Positions 35,499 to 45,100 of a stretch of DNA of 64,000 nt are shown here, in pieces. The notes under the pieces were generated by a model. It was not told where the DNA came from. It did not search any database and worked only from the letters and a program-made list of their open reading frames with translations. The stretch is taken from NCBI GenBank assembly GCA_034440455.1, contig JAWXCB010000047.1, forward strand, positions 17,445 through 81,444, in the 5' to 3' direction. A program made the position numbers and the translations under genes. Numbering within the stretch: the stretch's first letter is position 1; every line of letters starts with the position of its first letter. The stretch comes from JAWXCB01 sp034440455. GTDB lineage: Bacteria > Bacteroidota > Bacteroidia > Chitinophagales > CAIOSU01.

Positions 35499-36035
35499 TT
35501 AGTGTTTATCGTTGTTGCTGAACACATTGAGCATCTTCTCATAGTAGGCGTTCATTTCAGACATGCTCTTGTTCAGGCGGATTACTTCATCTTCAAAAGT
35601 TTCAGAAGCCTGTTTCATTCTTTCGATATGTTCTGCAAACTGCGCAGTGTTTGACACCTCGCTCATCTTCGTGATGTTCTGTTCAAGCAACTCCACGCTG
35701 CGTGTGAGTTTCTCAATGATGACGGGGTCGAGGTTTGCTTTTTCAACCAATTGTTCTAATCGCTCAATCGGTGATTCTTCGTCTCTGATTAATTGCGGAA
35801 AAAGTTTTTCCCATTTATATTCCTTCTCTACCTTCACGGCTTCAAATCCTGAAATAAGAAACACGAAGATTTCCATCACCAAGCCCGCTCCCAAAATCAA
35901 GTTAGAGTAGGGTAAGTACAATATCTTAAAGAGCAGCCCCGTAATTACAATTGCCGCGCCCACTCCATAGAACACATTGTAAGGGTCGCGTTTCGCTGTT
36001 GGTTGCTTTACCGGTTTGGGTTGTTTAACTGCCAT
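35499..36035 (-). CDS. gldL: GldL/PorL-like proton-channel motor subunit
   Basis: This 178-residue protein has two N-terminal transmembrane helices (about 22-40 and 44-63). Helix 2 carries Glu55 in GLVMEIFVFLISGFE, the position of the conserved, proton-carrying Glu of GldL, and helix 1 has Lys37 in GLLFKILYLP. The rest is a cytoplasmic helical tail (ERLEQLVEKANLD, VELLEQNITKMSEVSN) that is mostly coiled coil. GldL pentamers enclose a GldM dimer and use the proton gradient to turn or move it. The protein is shorter than the usual 200-270 residues. On the minus strand TATCTTCG (36083-36090), one mismatch from the -7 consensus, lies 47 nt ahead of the start and could be the promoter of the whole group. 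Confidence 0.88.
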   Translation of the reverse strand: MAVKQPKPVKQPTAKRDPYNVFYGVGAAIVITGLLFKILYLPYSNLILGAGLVMEIFVFLISGFEAVKVEKEYKWEKLFPQLIRDEESPIERLEQLVEKANLDPVIIEKLTRSVELLEQNITKMSEVSNTAQFAEHIERMKQASETFEDEVIRLNKSMSEMNAYYEKMLNVFSNNDKH

Positions 36036-36159
36036 GTAAAAAAGATTCTATGAAAGATGCACTATGAAATTTCCGTGTTTTGCGAAGATAGAAAAATTAG
36101 GGGAAGAAAAGACTTCCTCTTTGTCAATTCAATGTTAGGTGAAAGATTTTGCGGGTTCT

Positions 36160-37383
36160 TCACACTTGCTCCACATAATTCAAATCCTCATCAAAAGTTT
36201 CTTTCATACCTTTTAAAAACAAGAAAGAAATAGCGATACAGAATGCTCCCACAAGCATTGCCCCCTGCAATGTGCCGAAATAACCTTCTGCCCAGCGAAA
36301 CAACATCGTAATAAAAACCAGCGCACCCCGCGCAAAGTTGGGAACAGTAGTAGTTACAGTTGCGCGAAGGTTTGTTCCAAACTGTTCTGCTGCAATGGTT
36401 ACAAAGATTACCCAGAAGCCTACCGAGAAACCTAGCGTGCCACACAGCACATAAATTGTGTCGGGAGAAACCGCGCCTGCATTCAGAAATGTAAACACGC
36501 ACACCGCGCTCAATGCAAGAAAAATGTACATCACCTTGATGCGGCTGCGCAGCAATTGACTCAGCAAGCCGCTCACCAAATCGCCCGCCACCAAGCCTCC
36601 GTAGGCAAACATCACCGCAGTGCCCGCGTTAATCGTTCCTTCCACACCCATCGCTTTTGCAAACTCAGGCGAAAACGTGACAAGAATACCAATGACAAAC
36701 CACGTTGGAAAGCCAATGAACACACAGCGCATGTAGCGAATGAATCTGCTTCTGTTAGTAAACAAGGCGAAAAAATTTCCGCGCGAAATTTCCTGCTGCT
36801 GCGTTTGTTTGAACATGCCCGACTCTGCCACCCCGACACGCAAGGCGAGCAACGCCAGCCCTAACCCCCCGCCAATGAAATAGCACGTTCTCCAATCAAA
36901 TATCTTCGCAAGCAGCCCCGCAAAAATCGCCCCTGTAAGCCCCACCACGGCAACCACCATCGTGCCGAGGCCGCGTTTTTCTTTCGGCAATATTTCTGCT
37001 ACGAGTGTGATGCCCGCGCCCAATTCGCCCGCAAGCCCGATGCCTGCAATAAACCGCCATGCCGCATAAGCCTCCACCGATTGCACCATGCCGTTGGCAA
37101 TGTTTGCAATCGAATACAAAAAAATCGAACCGAACAACACCGACAGTCTGCCGCGCTTATCGCCCAATACCCCCCACAAAATGCCACCGAGCAACATGCC
37201 GAACATCTGCATATCAATCAGGTGCAACCCAACTTCTTTCAGCGCATCGCCCTCCACCCCCAATGATTGCAGGCTCGGCACACGCACAATGCTGAACAGC
37301 AGCAAATCATAAATATCCACGAAGTAGCCCAATGCAGCCACGATGACAACCGCATTCAAAATTCTGTTCGATTGCTGATTCAT
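36160..37383 (-). CDS. MFS transporter (metabolite:H+ symporter type)
   Basis: This 407-residue, 12-helix major facilitator has the loop 2-3 signature GVLGDKRGRLSVLFGS (about residues 70-85) and AAWRFIAGIGLAGELGAGITLVAEILPKEKRG (about 107-138), which resembles sugar porter and aromatic acid:proton symporter subgroups. Asp26 in GYFVDIYDLLLF (helix 1) is a probable proton or substrate residue. The substrate is unknown. It is on the same strand as gldL but ends 124 nt upstream of it, with a possible promoter between, so I treat it as a separate unit. Confidence 0.9.
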   Translation of the reverse strand: MNQQSNRILNAVVIVAALGYFVDIYDLLLFSIVRVPSLQSLGVEGDALKEVGLHLIDMQMFGMLLGGILWGVLGDKRGRLSVLFGSIFLYSIANIANGMVQSVEAYAAWRFIAGIGLAGELGAGITLVAEILPKEKRGLGTMVVAVVGLTGAIFAGLLAKIFDWRTCYFIGGGLGLALLALRVGVAESGMFKQTQQQEISRGNFFALFTNRSRFIRYMRCVFIGFPTWFVIGILVTFSPEFAKAMGVEGTINAGTAVMFAYGGLVAGDLVSGLLSQLLRSRIKVMYIFLALSAVCVFTFLNAGAVSPDTIYVLCGTLGFSVGFWVIFVTIAAEQFGTNLRATVTTTVPNFARGALVFITMLFRWAEGYFGTLQGAMLVGAFCIAISFLFLKGMKETFDEDLNYVEQV

Positions 37384-37592
37384 AAAAAACGCGCTGCAAG
37401 ATAATCAAAGTGAGTGTTGAGTGTGGGTTGTTGAGGGAATTGACAATTAGGAATTACGAATGGACAATCGAGCATTCGTAATTCCAGATTCTGAATTTGT
37501 TTTGGGGGATTTGGTTATTTTTAATGTGAGGAAGGGGAGCATTATTTTAATCGTCAATATTATGTGCAGTTGCAAACAATAAACCTGAAAAA

Positions 37593-38159
37593 ATGACAAA
37601 ACAAATCAGCGATATATTGATATGCAATGAAAGAGAATACTATCTCAACCGATCACCGTTGGAGCCATTTTTTAAAAAATTCGCTGATAAAAAGCTTGAG
37701 ACCAAAACTGTATGCACTGCTTTATGGCGTGGGTATTTTGCTACATATGAAATCAAGGATAACCAGCTTTATGTAAGGGATTTGGAAATTCTTAGTGGAG
37801 TAAGTTTAGAGATGGAGTCTATTCTTGGTAAAATATTTCCAAACAATGGGAAGTATGAGTGGTATTCAGGCTTGATTCGAATTGATGATTTCCGAGGGGA
37901 ATTTGATGAGGAAGAACCGAGTTCAATGTTTGAGTTTTTGGAAATACTTAAAGGTGATTTTATAAAGAAACGAACAATGAGTTATGAGGAATTGCAGATT
38001 TTTAAAAAACTTCAATTTGATTATTTTAAGCGAACCGAGGAGTATCAAGAAGTATTTTCAATGTGGAAGAACAACAATAAAGGAATGGAAGACTCCAAGA
38101 TTGACGAAACAATTGCCGAATATATTTTAAATTATACCAGGGAAGTATTTGCGGATTGA
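37593..38159 (+). CDS. Conserved hypothetical protein of unknown function
   Basis: This 188-residue soluble protein has no signal peptide or membrane segment. The N-terminus (ILICNEREYYLNRSPLEPFF), the core TALWRGYFATYEIKDNQLYVRDLEIL and the C-terminal acidic and aromatic region resemble small uncharacterised proteins I have seen in Bacteroidota genomes, but I know no function for them. The coding sequence looks visibly richer in A and T than neighbouring genes, and it stands alone between an MFS gene and apt, so recent acquisition is possible. An immunity or regulatory role would be speculation. Confidence 0.7.
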   Translation: MTKQISDILICNEREYYLNRSPLEPFFKKFADKKLETKTVCTALWRGYFATYEIKDNQLYVRDLEILSGVSLEMESILGKIFPNNGKYEWYSGLIRIDDFRGEFDEEEPSSMFEFLEILKGDFIKKRTMSYEELQIFKKLQFDYFKRTEEYQEVFSMWKNNNKGMEDSKIDETIAEYILNYTREVFAD

Positions 38160-38241
38160 TTCAAACTTGTTGAATCCACAAAGTTTTCCTCGAATTTCCC
38201 TTTCTATCAACTACCCACTATCAACTATTATATTTGCCGCG

Positions 38242-38796
38242 ATGCAAAAAACCGAAACACTCAACGGCACGCTCGAAGCAAAAATCAAATCGCTCATCCG
38301 CGACATTCCCGATTTTCCGAAAAAAGGAATTCTGTTTCGTGACATCACACCGCTGCTGCTCGACAGTGAACTCTGCACCGAAATCGTAGATGAATTTGTG
38401 CGCAGGCTTTCCGGGCTTTCGCTTGATGTGGTATGCGCGGTGGAGAGCAGAGGCTTTTTCTTCGGAACATTGCTTGCAAACAGGCTGCAACTGCCATTTG
38501 TGCCTATCCGCAAGGCGGGTAAACTTCCCGGTAACACCATTTCTTATTCCTATGATTTAGAGTACGGCACCTCCACCATCGAGATACATGACGGAGTAAT
38601 CAAGCCCGGAAGCAAGATATTATTGCATGATGATTTGCTTGCAACGGGCGGCACCATCCTCGCGTCAATGGAACTGATTAAAAAACAAAAAGCAGAAGTT
38701 GCTGCCGTCACCTTTCTCGTGTCGCTTGAATTTTTAGAAGGACCGATGAAGCTGAAAAGAAAAGAAGCAAACGTAATTTCGCTCGCGAAGTATTAA
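38242..38796 (+). CDS. apt: Adenine phosphoribosyltransferase
   Basis: Apt salvages adenine with PRPP to give AMP. I start it at ATG 38242 (184 residues), which places the family N-terminus (KIKSLIRDIPDFPKKGILFRDITPLL) correctly. The frame is open further upstream, but those codons overlap the preceding gene's end and encode nothing family-like. The PRPP-binding motif is ILLHDDLLATGGTI (about 131-144), and the adenine pocket segment AVESRGFFFGTLLA lies at 63-76. It stands alone and is followed by a run of short-phrase repeats before the next gene. Confidence 0.95.
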   Translation: MQKTETLNGTLEAKIKSLIRDIPDFPKKGILFRDITPLLLDSELCTEIVDEFVRRLSGLSLDVVCAVESRGFFFGTLLANRLQLPFVPIRKAGKLPGNTISYSYDLEYGTSTIEIHDGVIKPGSKILLHDDLLATGGTILASMELIKKQKAEVAAVTFLVSLEFLEGPMKLKRKEANVISLAKY

Positions 38797-38828
38797 TGTG
38801 CTGATGTGCCGATATGCTAATGAAAAAG

Positions 38829-38871
38829 AAGAACAACTGAAAACTATAAACTGAAAACTATAAACTGAGTT
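38829..38871. repeat. Short-phrase repeats (AACTGAAAACTATAAACTG) before the acyl-CoA dehydrogenase
   Basis: The phrase AACTGAAAACTATAAACTG is repeated twice back to back just before the start at 38872. Preceding bases (GTGCTGATGTGCCGATATGC) form another run of near-repeated words. Similar phrases occur before greA, before the PorV-like gene and between rpoB and rpoC. Confidence 0.6.
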
Positions 38872-40017
38872 ATGAATTTCGAAACGACAGAAAACCAGAG
38901 AATGATTGCGCAGTCGGTAAAAGATTTTGCCGAAAAAGAAATCCGTCCCTATGTAATGGAGTGGGATGAAAAGCAGGAAGCGCCTATAGAATTGTTCCGC
39001 AAATTGGGCGAGCAGGGATTTCTTGGTGTGCTGGTTCCTGAGCAATATGGCGGTGCTGGCTTGGGCTACTTTGAATACGTAACTGTTGTTTCAGAAATCG
39101 CGCGCGTGTGTGGCTCTATCGGGTTGTCGGTTGCAGCGCATAATTCATTGTGCACAGGGCATATCAAAGATTTCGGCAACGATGCGCAGAAAAAGGAATG
39201 GCTTCCGAAACTCGCCACGGGTAAATGGATAGGCGCATGGGCATTAACCGAACCCAACACCGGCTCCGATGCGATGAACATGAAATGTGTAGCTGAAAAA
39301 GATGGCGATGGCTGGATTATCAATGGCGCAAAGTGCTGGATTACCAATGGAAAGATGAGCGACATCATCGTGGCGATTGTGCGTACAGGCGAAAAAGGCG
39401 ACAGTCATGGTATGACGGCATTTGCAATCGAGCGCGGCACACCCGGTCTTTCCGCAGGACGAAAAGAAAACAAACTCGGCATGAGAGCTTCGGAAACGAC
39501 AGAAGTAATTTTTAATAATTGTCGTGTAACGAAAGATAATTTGCTTGGCGAAGTGGGCGATGGATTTATTCAGGCGATGAAGATTCTCGATGGGGGCAGA
39601 ATTTCTATTGCCGCTTTGTCGCTTGGCATTGCGAAAGGAGCGTATGATGCTTCGGTGAAATATTCCAATGAGCGTTACCAGTTTGATGTGCCGATTTCAA
39701 GTTTCCAGGGCATTTCATTCAAAATTGCTGATATGGCAACCGAGATTGAAGCAGCCGAATTGCTCACGTTGCAGGCGGCTGATTTTAAGAACAGGGGGCA
39801 GAAGGTGACGAAGATTTCAGCAATGGCAAAGTATTATGCTTCTGAAGTTTGCGTGAGAGTTTCCAATGATGCCGTGCAGATTCACGGAGGCTATGGCTAC
39901 ACGAAAGATTTTCCTGTAGAAAAATTTTATCGCGACTCAAAACTCTGCACGATAGGGGAGGGCACTTCTGAGATTCAAAAACTGGTTATTTCACGCGAAG
40001 TGCTGAAAGGAAATTGA
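38872..40017 (+). CDS. Acyl-CoA dehydrogenase, copy 2
   Basis: This 381-residue FAD-dependent acyl-CoA dehydrogenase has signature 1 AWALTEPNTGSDAMNMKC (about 122-139) and the C-terminal block AVQIHGGYGYTKDFPVEKFYRDSKLCTIGEGTSEIQKLVI (about 335-374), containing the catalytic Glu of short-chain and butyryl-CoA dehydrogenases in GEGTSE. It differs clearly from the copy at 23165 and so likely handles a different chain length or branched substrate. It ends 14 nt from a convergent T9SS cargo gene. Short-phrase repeats directly precede its start. Confidence 0.95.
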   Translation: MNFETTENQRMIAQSVKDFAEKEIRPYVMEWDEKQEAPIELFRKLGEQGFLGVLVPEQYGGAGLGYFEYVTVVSEIARVCGSIGLSVAAHNSLCTGHIKDFGNDAQKKEWLPKLATGKWIGAWALTEPNTGSDAMNMKCVAEKDGDGWIINGAKCWITNGKMSDIIVAIVRTGEKGDSHGMTAFAIERGTPGLSAGRKENKLGMRASETTEVIFNNCRVTKDNLLGEVGDGFIQAMKILDGGRISIAALSLGIAKGAYDASVKYSNERYQFDVPISSFQGISFKIADMATEIEAAELLTLQAADFKNRGQKVTKISAMAKYYASEVCVRVSNDAVQIHGGYGYTKDFPVEKFYRDSKLCTIGEGTSEIQKLVISREVLKGN

Positions 40018-40031
40018 TGCAAAGAAGTGTT

Positions 40032-42149
40032 TTATTCCACAGTAACTTTTCTAACAACCCGTTCACCATTAGTTAGGATGATTTCACAGAAATAAATACC
40101 TGCTGGCAAGTGTTCTGAGTTGAGAATGGAATAACGCGAGTTTTTAGAAGATCGGATTAATAGCAACTCTTGACCAGTAATACTGAACAAACGAATGAAC
40201 TGAAGGAAAAAAGTTGTTTCAGTAAGGTTCACATGAAGGAGTGAATTAGTTGGGTTGGGAAAAATCTTCACCTTTGGCTTACTACCACCGAAATTATTCA
40301 TTCCAACAGTTGAATTAATCCTTACATGTACCGTATCCTCGCACCCTACCGAATCTCTTACCGCAACGACATAATCACCCGCAGCCAGCCCGTAAAAAAT
40401 ACTGCTGTCTTGAAAGCTGATTCCATCAAGGCTGTAAATGAATGGTTCAACACCGCCTGATAAAACTTTTATCCTGATGGAACCGCTGCTGCTGTCGGTT
40501 ACTGGCGTAGTAATGGTTTCGGTTATAAATGGAGATGGACTTGATAAAGTAATTGGTGAAGTAGTGCAGATGAAATCAAGACTATCCTTTACATAGCCCG
40601 AGTAAGTATTTGCTGATAATCCTGAATAAATATTACCGCTTTGATAATTGCTTCCGTCAATGCTGTAATTCAAAACCCAAAATCCACCTTGCGCTGAGAT
40701 TTCAATTATTCCATTGCTTGAATCATAACAAGTGATTTCATTTGCAATTGAAACCGATACTTCCAGCACATCTACCACAATTGGAGCAGAGTAAATCGTA
40801 TCCAGGGCATCATGCACCATGCACCAATACACTCCATTATCATTAAAACCTACATTCGGAATAAACAGGCTGTCGTTTTCTTCTCCGAATAAAACTGTTG
40901 AATCTTTATACCATTGATAAGAAATGTTCGCCCGGCCGTTGGCAGCTACCCAAAGTGTGTCGCTGGTTTGTGGATTGCAAAAAGTTTGTGATAGCGATTG
41001 GCTGTCTATTACAAGCGGTTCAAGCGGATAGCAAAGACTATCTGTTTTTACAAGGTACAGGTCGGATCTGACAGGCATATAAAATGTTAGAAATCCAAAA
41101 ACTATATAACCTCTATCTCTTGCCTGATGTACTTCTATAATACTACTACTGTTCCTCAGTCTTTTCGTGCATAGTGTGTCACCATTTTCGTTCGTTTTAA
41201 TAAGATACCCGTTAATTGACCCTATAGCATTTACGCCTATTATATATCCACGTTCAATTGTTTCAACCGATTCTCCAATGTCATAATAATTAGTCACTCC
41301 ATAAGCTTTAGACCAAATGATATCTCCATTTACGTTCACCCGAATTAAATATACATTGGAAATTTGCGGATTATCTGATGAGTTAGTGGTTCCGGTAATA
41401 ATGTATCCGCTATCACTAAGTTGCTCAATCCAACTGCCCCACGCAATAGTACCTTCATTGTATGTTTTGGACCAAAGTGTATCACCATGCTTATCGGTCT
41501 TTATAACCCATAAATCTCCTTTGGGAGTTAATCCCATCGAATAACTTTTGTAACCTACAAAAACGAATCCTGAATCTGCTGTCTGCCTGACTTGTATGTC
41601 GCGCCTATCCAGTATATCACTGCCTCCTATTTTGAAAATTTTTGTCCAAAGACTGTCTCCCTGACCGTTTGTTCTTATCAGGAAATAGTATTGCGTAGTA
41701 TCAGCGAATGCCTGAGTAGTTCCGGCTGCAATAAATCCGCCATCGAATGTTTGCCTGACGGAAGTGGCAATATACCTGAAATTTGAACCTAAGTTCGGGT
41801 AATAAGTTTTCGTCCACAGTGAATCACCGTTTCTGTCAGTTTTTACTAAAGATATTTCCGTACGCGCAGGCAGGGGAAAGGATTTAGAACCAGCCATTAC
41901 AAACCCGCTATCGCTTGTTTCCTGAATAGAGAAGAAGTTGTGCGTATATGTTTTTCGCCAGAGCGAATCACCGAGGCTGTCGGTTTTGAAAATATACGAG
42001 CCACTCACCATGGCATAGCCATTATCATAAGCCTGCACACCTGACCTTGCAATTTCATTACCGCCCCAGTTGTAAATCTTTTCAAATGTTGTAACTTGGG
42101 CGTTTAGCTTCAGGCAAAAAAAGATGGAAATAACGAATAGCCGTATCAT
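40032..42149 (-). CDS. T9SS cargo protein with repeated LVKTDxxGDSLWxKTY motifs
   Basis: This 705-residue secreted protein has a signal peptide ending NAQ (about 18). Residues about 25-370 hold seven or so repeats of about 50 residues of the form GFVxxGS...LVKTDxxGDSLWTKTY, likely blades of a beta-propeller. An Ig-like unit follows (about 385-465; WVAANGRANISYQWYKDSTVL), then SprB-type repeats (about 470-610; CEDTVHVRINSTVG), then a T9SS type A sorting domain (about 625-705; VKIFPNPTNSLLHV and LPAGIYFCEI). It should be exported to the surface. The start lies 3 nt after the stop of a still larger T9SS cargo gene, so the two share an operon. Confidence 0.88.
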   Translation of the reverse strand: MIRLFVISIFFCLKLNAQVTTFEKIYNWGGNEIARSGVQAYDNGYAMVSGSYIFKTDSLGDSLWRKTYTHNFFSIQETSDSGFVMAGSKSFPLPARTEISLVKTDRNGDSLWTKTYYPNLGSNFRYIATSVRQTFDGGFIAAGTTQAFADTTQYYFLIRTNGQGDSLWTKIFKIGGSDILDRRDIQVRQTADSGFVFVGYKSYSMGLTPKGDLWVIKTDKHGDTLWSKTYNEGTIAWGSWIEQLSDSGYIITGTTNSSDNPQISNVYLIRVNVNGDIIWSKAYGVTNYYDIGESVETIERGYIIGVNAIGSINGYLIKTNENGDTLCTKRLRNSSSIIEVHQARDRGYIVFGFLTFYMPVRSDLYLVKTDSLCYPLEPLVIDSQSLSQTFCNPQTSDTLWVAANGRANISYQWYKDSTVLFGEENDSLFIPNVGFNDNGVYWCMVHDALDTIYSAPIVVDVLEVSVSIANEITCYDSSNGIIEISAQGGFWVLNYSIDGSNYQSGNIYSGLSANTYSGYVKDSLDFICTTSPITLSSPSPFITETITTPVTDSSSGSIRIKVLSGGVEPFIYSLDGISFQDSSIFYGLAAGDYVVAVRDSVGCEDTVHVRINSTVGMNNFGGSKPKVKIFPNPTNSLLHVNLTETTFFLQFIRLFSITGQELLLIRSSKNSRYSILNSEHLPAGIYFCEIILTNGERVVRKVTVE

Positions 42150-42152
42150 GTC

Positions 42153-45100
42153 TTATCGTATTATCAGCAATTTCCCCTGATGCAGAACCTCTCCCGCTTT
42201 ATTATTGCTTCTTATTTGAAATAAATACGCGCCATCAGCGAATTTTCTTACTGAAACTTCCTCATTATCCTGAATGATTTGCATGAGTTTCTCTGCTCCA
42301 ACTAAATCATACAAGAATAGTGTCACGTTCCCGGGAAAGTCTGTTTTGAGGGTAACTGTATTTTCAGCGGGATTGGGATACAGATTAAATCCATACTTGT
42401 TCTCCCCGGATGGTTTTCTGTTTTCATCTTCGTTGTTTTCAGCAGACCACGACAATTTTTGAAATTCAACAGATGAGCCATAATCACGGATACGCGCGGC
42501 AAAAAAATCCGCATTACCAAAAAGAGTAGTATTAAACAAGATAGAATCATTGAACGAACCGGATACGTAGATGTAACCGATGCCGGGTACGGAAATAATG
42601 TCCAAAGGCTTATCACTGTCCGCGCCCCCTGCAGAAATCAGCCATTTCTTGTCGCCTGATGCGGAATATTTTGCTACGAAAATATCTTCATCGCCTGCTG
42701 ATGAAAAGTTTTCATCAAAAAGCATCGTTCCTGCAAACGCTCCTGTGATAAAGACTGCATTGGAATCTCCGGATGCTATGGCAAGCGGAATGGGCGAACC
42801 GTTTCCGCCAAAATTGTCAGCCCACAGCAAGATGCCACTGCTGCTGAATTTAGCTGCAAACGCATCGGGGTTGCTGCCTGCTGCACCCAGTTCCTCCGCT
42901 GTTCCTACAAACAAATTTTGCCCAAACTGCCCGGTAATTATAAAATTACCGTCATTATCAACCGTAAGGTCTTGCGCGCTACCCTCTGCATATACGGTAT
43001 CAAAAACTGAAGTGCCGCTCGGTTCTAATTTTTCAATATAAACGTCATTATCCAACTCGCCTGCAATAAAAACCGTATCGTTGAACGTGCCTACCCCCCG
43101 TGCAAAGCCGAAATGCGTTCCCGCTCCTGTTACTTTTAGTTCATCTGCCCATTGCCCGGAGCCGCTGTTGCTGTATTTGGCGACAAAACCGTTTGTTCCA
43201 TCCTGCCCCGCTCCCGTCAAGGATATACCTACCAGTACAGTAGAATCAGCATAAAATCCTGCTATCAGGATGGCACCCTGCCCATCCACCGTCACATTCA
43301 CCAATTCTTCACTGTTTGTTCCGCCATCGCGCACCGCCCAAAGCAGGCTACCCGATGAATCATATTTAGCAATAAAAATATCAGAACTTCCTGAAACGCT
43401 CGTCAGGGTATCTTTAAATGTCCCCGTCCCCGCCAACTCTATAGTGCCGCTAAAATCTCCGGCAACTATCAGGTTTCCACTGGCATCGGTTATTATTTTC
43501 GGATGATATGCTTGTGCGCCTCCTGAAAGCGTTTTAACTCCCGCTACCCAATCGGGAGTAGAACAGTTTCCATATTTGGCAAGAAAAACATCTACCATTC
43601 CTACCGGAGCAGGTTTGTTAAAAGGCAGAGGAAAATAAACCGCTCCAGTATATGCGCCCGCAAGGTAAAATACCCCCGTGCTATCCGTGGCGATGCCATG
43701 CGCCTGCTCAAGCAGATTTCCGGGAGAATGTTTAGGCCAGCGGGCAACCGTATCTGAAATATTCAGATTAACACAGTCACTGATATAGGTACAGCTACCT
43801 TCTCCTTCGTTAATAACTGCACAATTAGGTAGCCAGCCGCAGTTAGATGTAACTATTACTGCGTAATAAAAGGTATCGCACGTGCTTACGGGCAAATCAA
43901 ACGATATAGATGAAACTATTCCGTTTGATTCGGAAAAATCAGAGGAAAAGCTATTAATAAAATCTAATCCTACCGGAAGCGTGTCGCGGACAGTTACATT
44001 ATTTGCTCCAACTGTCGAACTTAGGTTACATACTACTACACTAAAAACAATTGTGTCTGATAAATCAAATATTGAATCATTGTCAGCAATGGAAATATCA
44101 ACCGACAATTCACCACCTGGTACAATTTGTACAGTGCTGATTGAATTTGTATCAAGCACACATGCCCCGCTCGTAGCAATTAAACGGATGTTATATTGCA
44201 CACCCGTAAAACCGTTGACAATAACATTTGCGGTCAGATTATAATTACAAGAGTCTGTCAGTGCATTTGCAGCGATTGTAAAATCTCCATTCTGATTAAA
44301 GTCTCCACCAGAAATAACAAAGTCGGGAGGCAGGGTTAAATTCAGATTCACCGGATTTACATTGGTTGTGTCTCCATTGATGCTATCAATACAAAGCGTG
44401 TAATTCAATACAATAGTATCTCCCATGCACGGGCTTTCATCAGAAACTTGCGGAGTGGTTTTTATTGGTAGATAATTTACCTCAGATATTGCAATGCTGT
44501 CCACATAAGTAAAGCCACCAATATTTCCGGCTGGATACCCGGTATGAAACATAAAATAATTCAAATCAAGTGTGCCCGCAGGCACTGTCCATGTGGTGCT
44601 GTAAACTGTCCAGATTGTATCAGTTACGTAAAAGGGATTGATGGTACCGCCTGTAGTGTCCGGTTTAATCACATCAAAATCATAACTGTTACAAGAAGCG
44701 GTGCAACTATCGGTGATACAAATAGGCGTTGGACGATTGCAAGGTTTATTTACACTGAAGAAATAATCCATATTATGCCGAAGGCTTTGAGAACAATAGG
44801 ATGCTTCGTTAACACGATGCGGTCTGATGCCCAAAAATGAAATCTTGTAAGTGCCTCCTGCAATTAAGGGAGAGTTCAACTGAAAAAAAACTCCTTCTCC
44901 CCATGATGGACCACCTCCCGCGCCAATATATTTGTCTCCGTTAGCTGGGTAAGGAACCGAACTTGAATCCTGGCAGGGAGGCCAATAGTTATAAAAAGAA
45001 CTTCTTCTGGCAGGGGTATAGAGATCAACATTAGATGACGATGTGGGATATTGTATATCCCCCATCGGATATGCGTTCACATGTGTTACTACCTCAAAAT

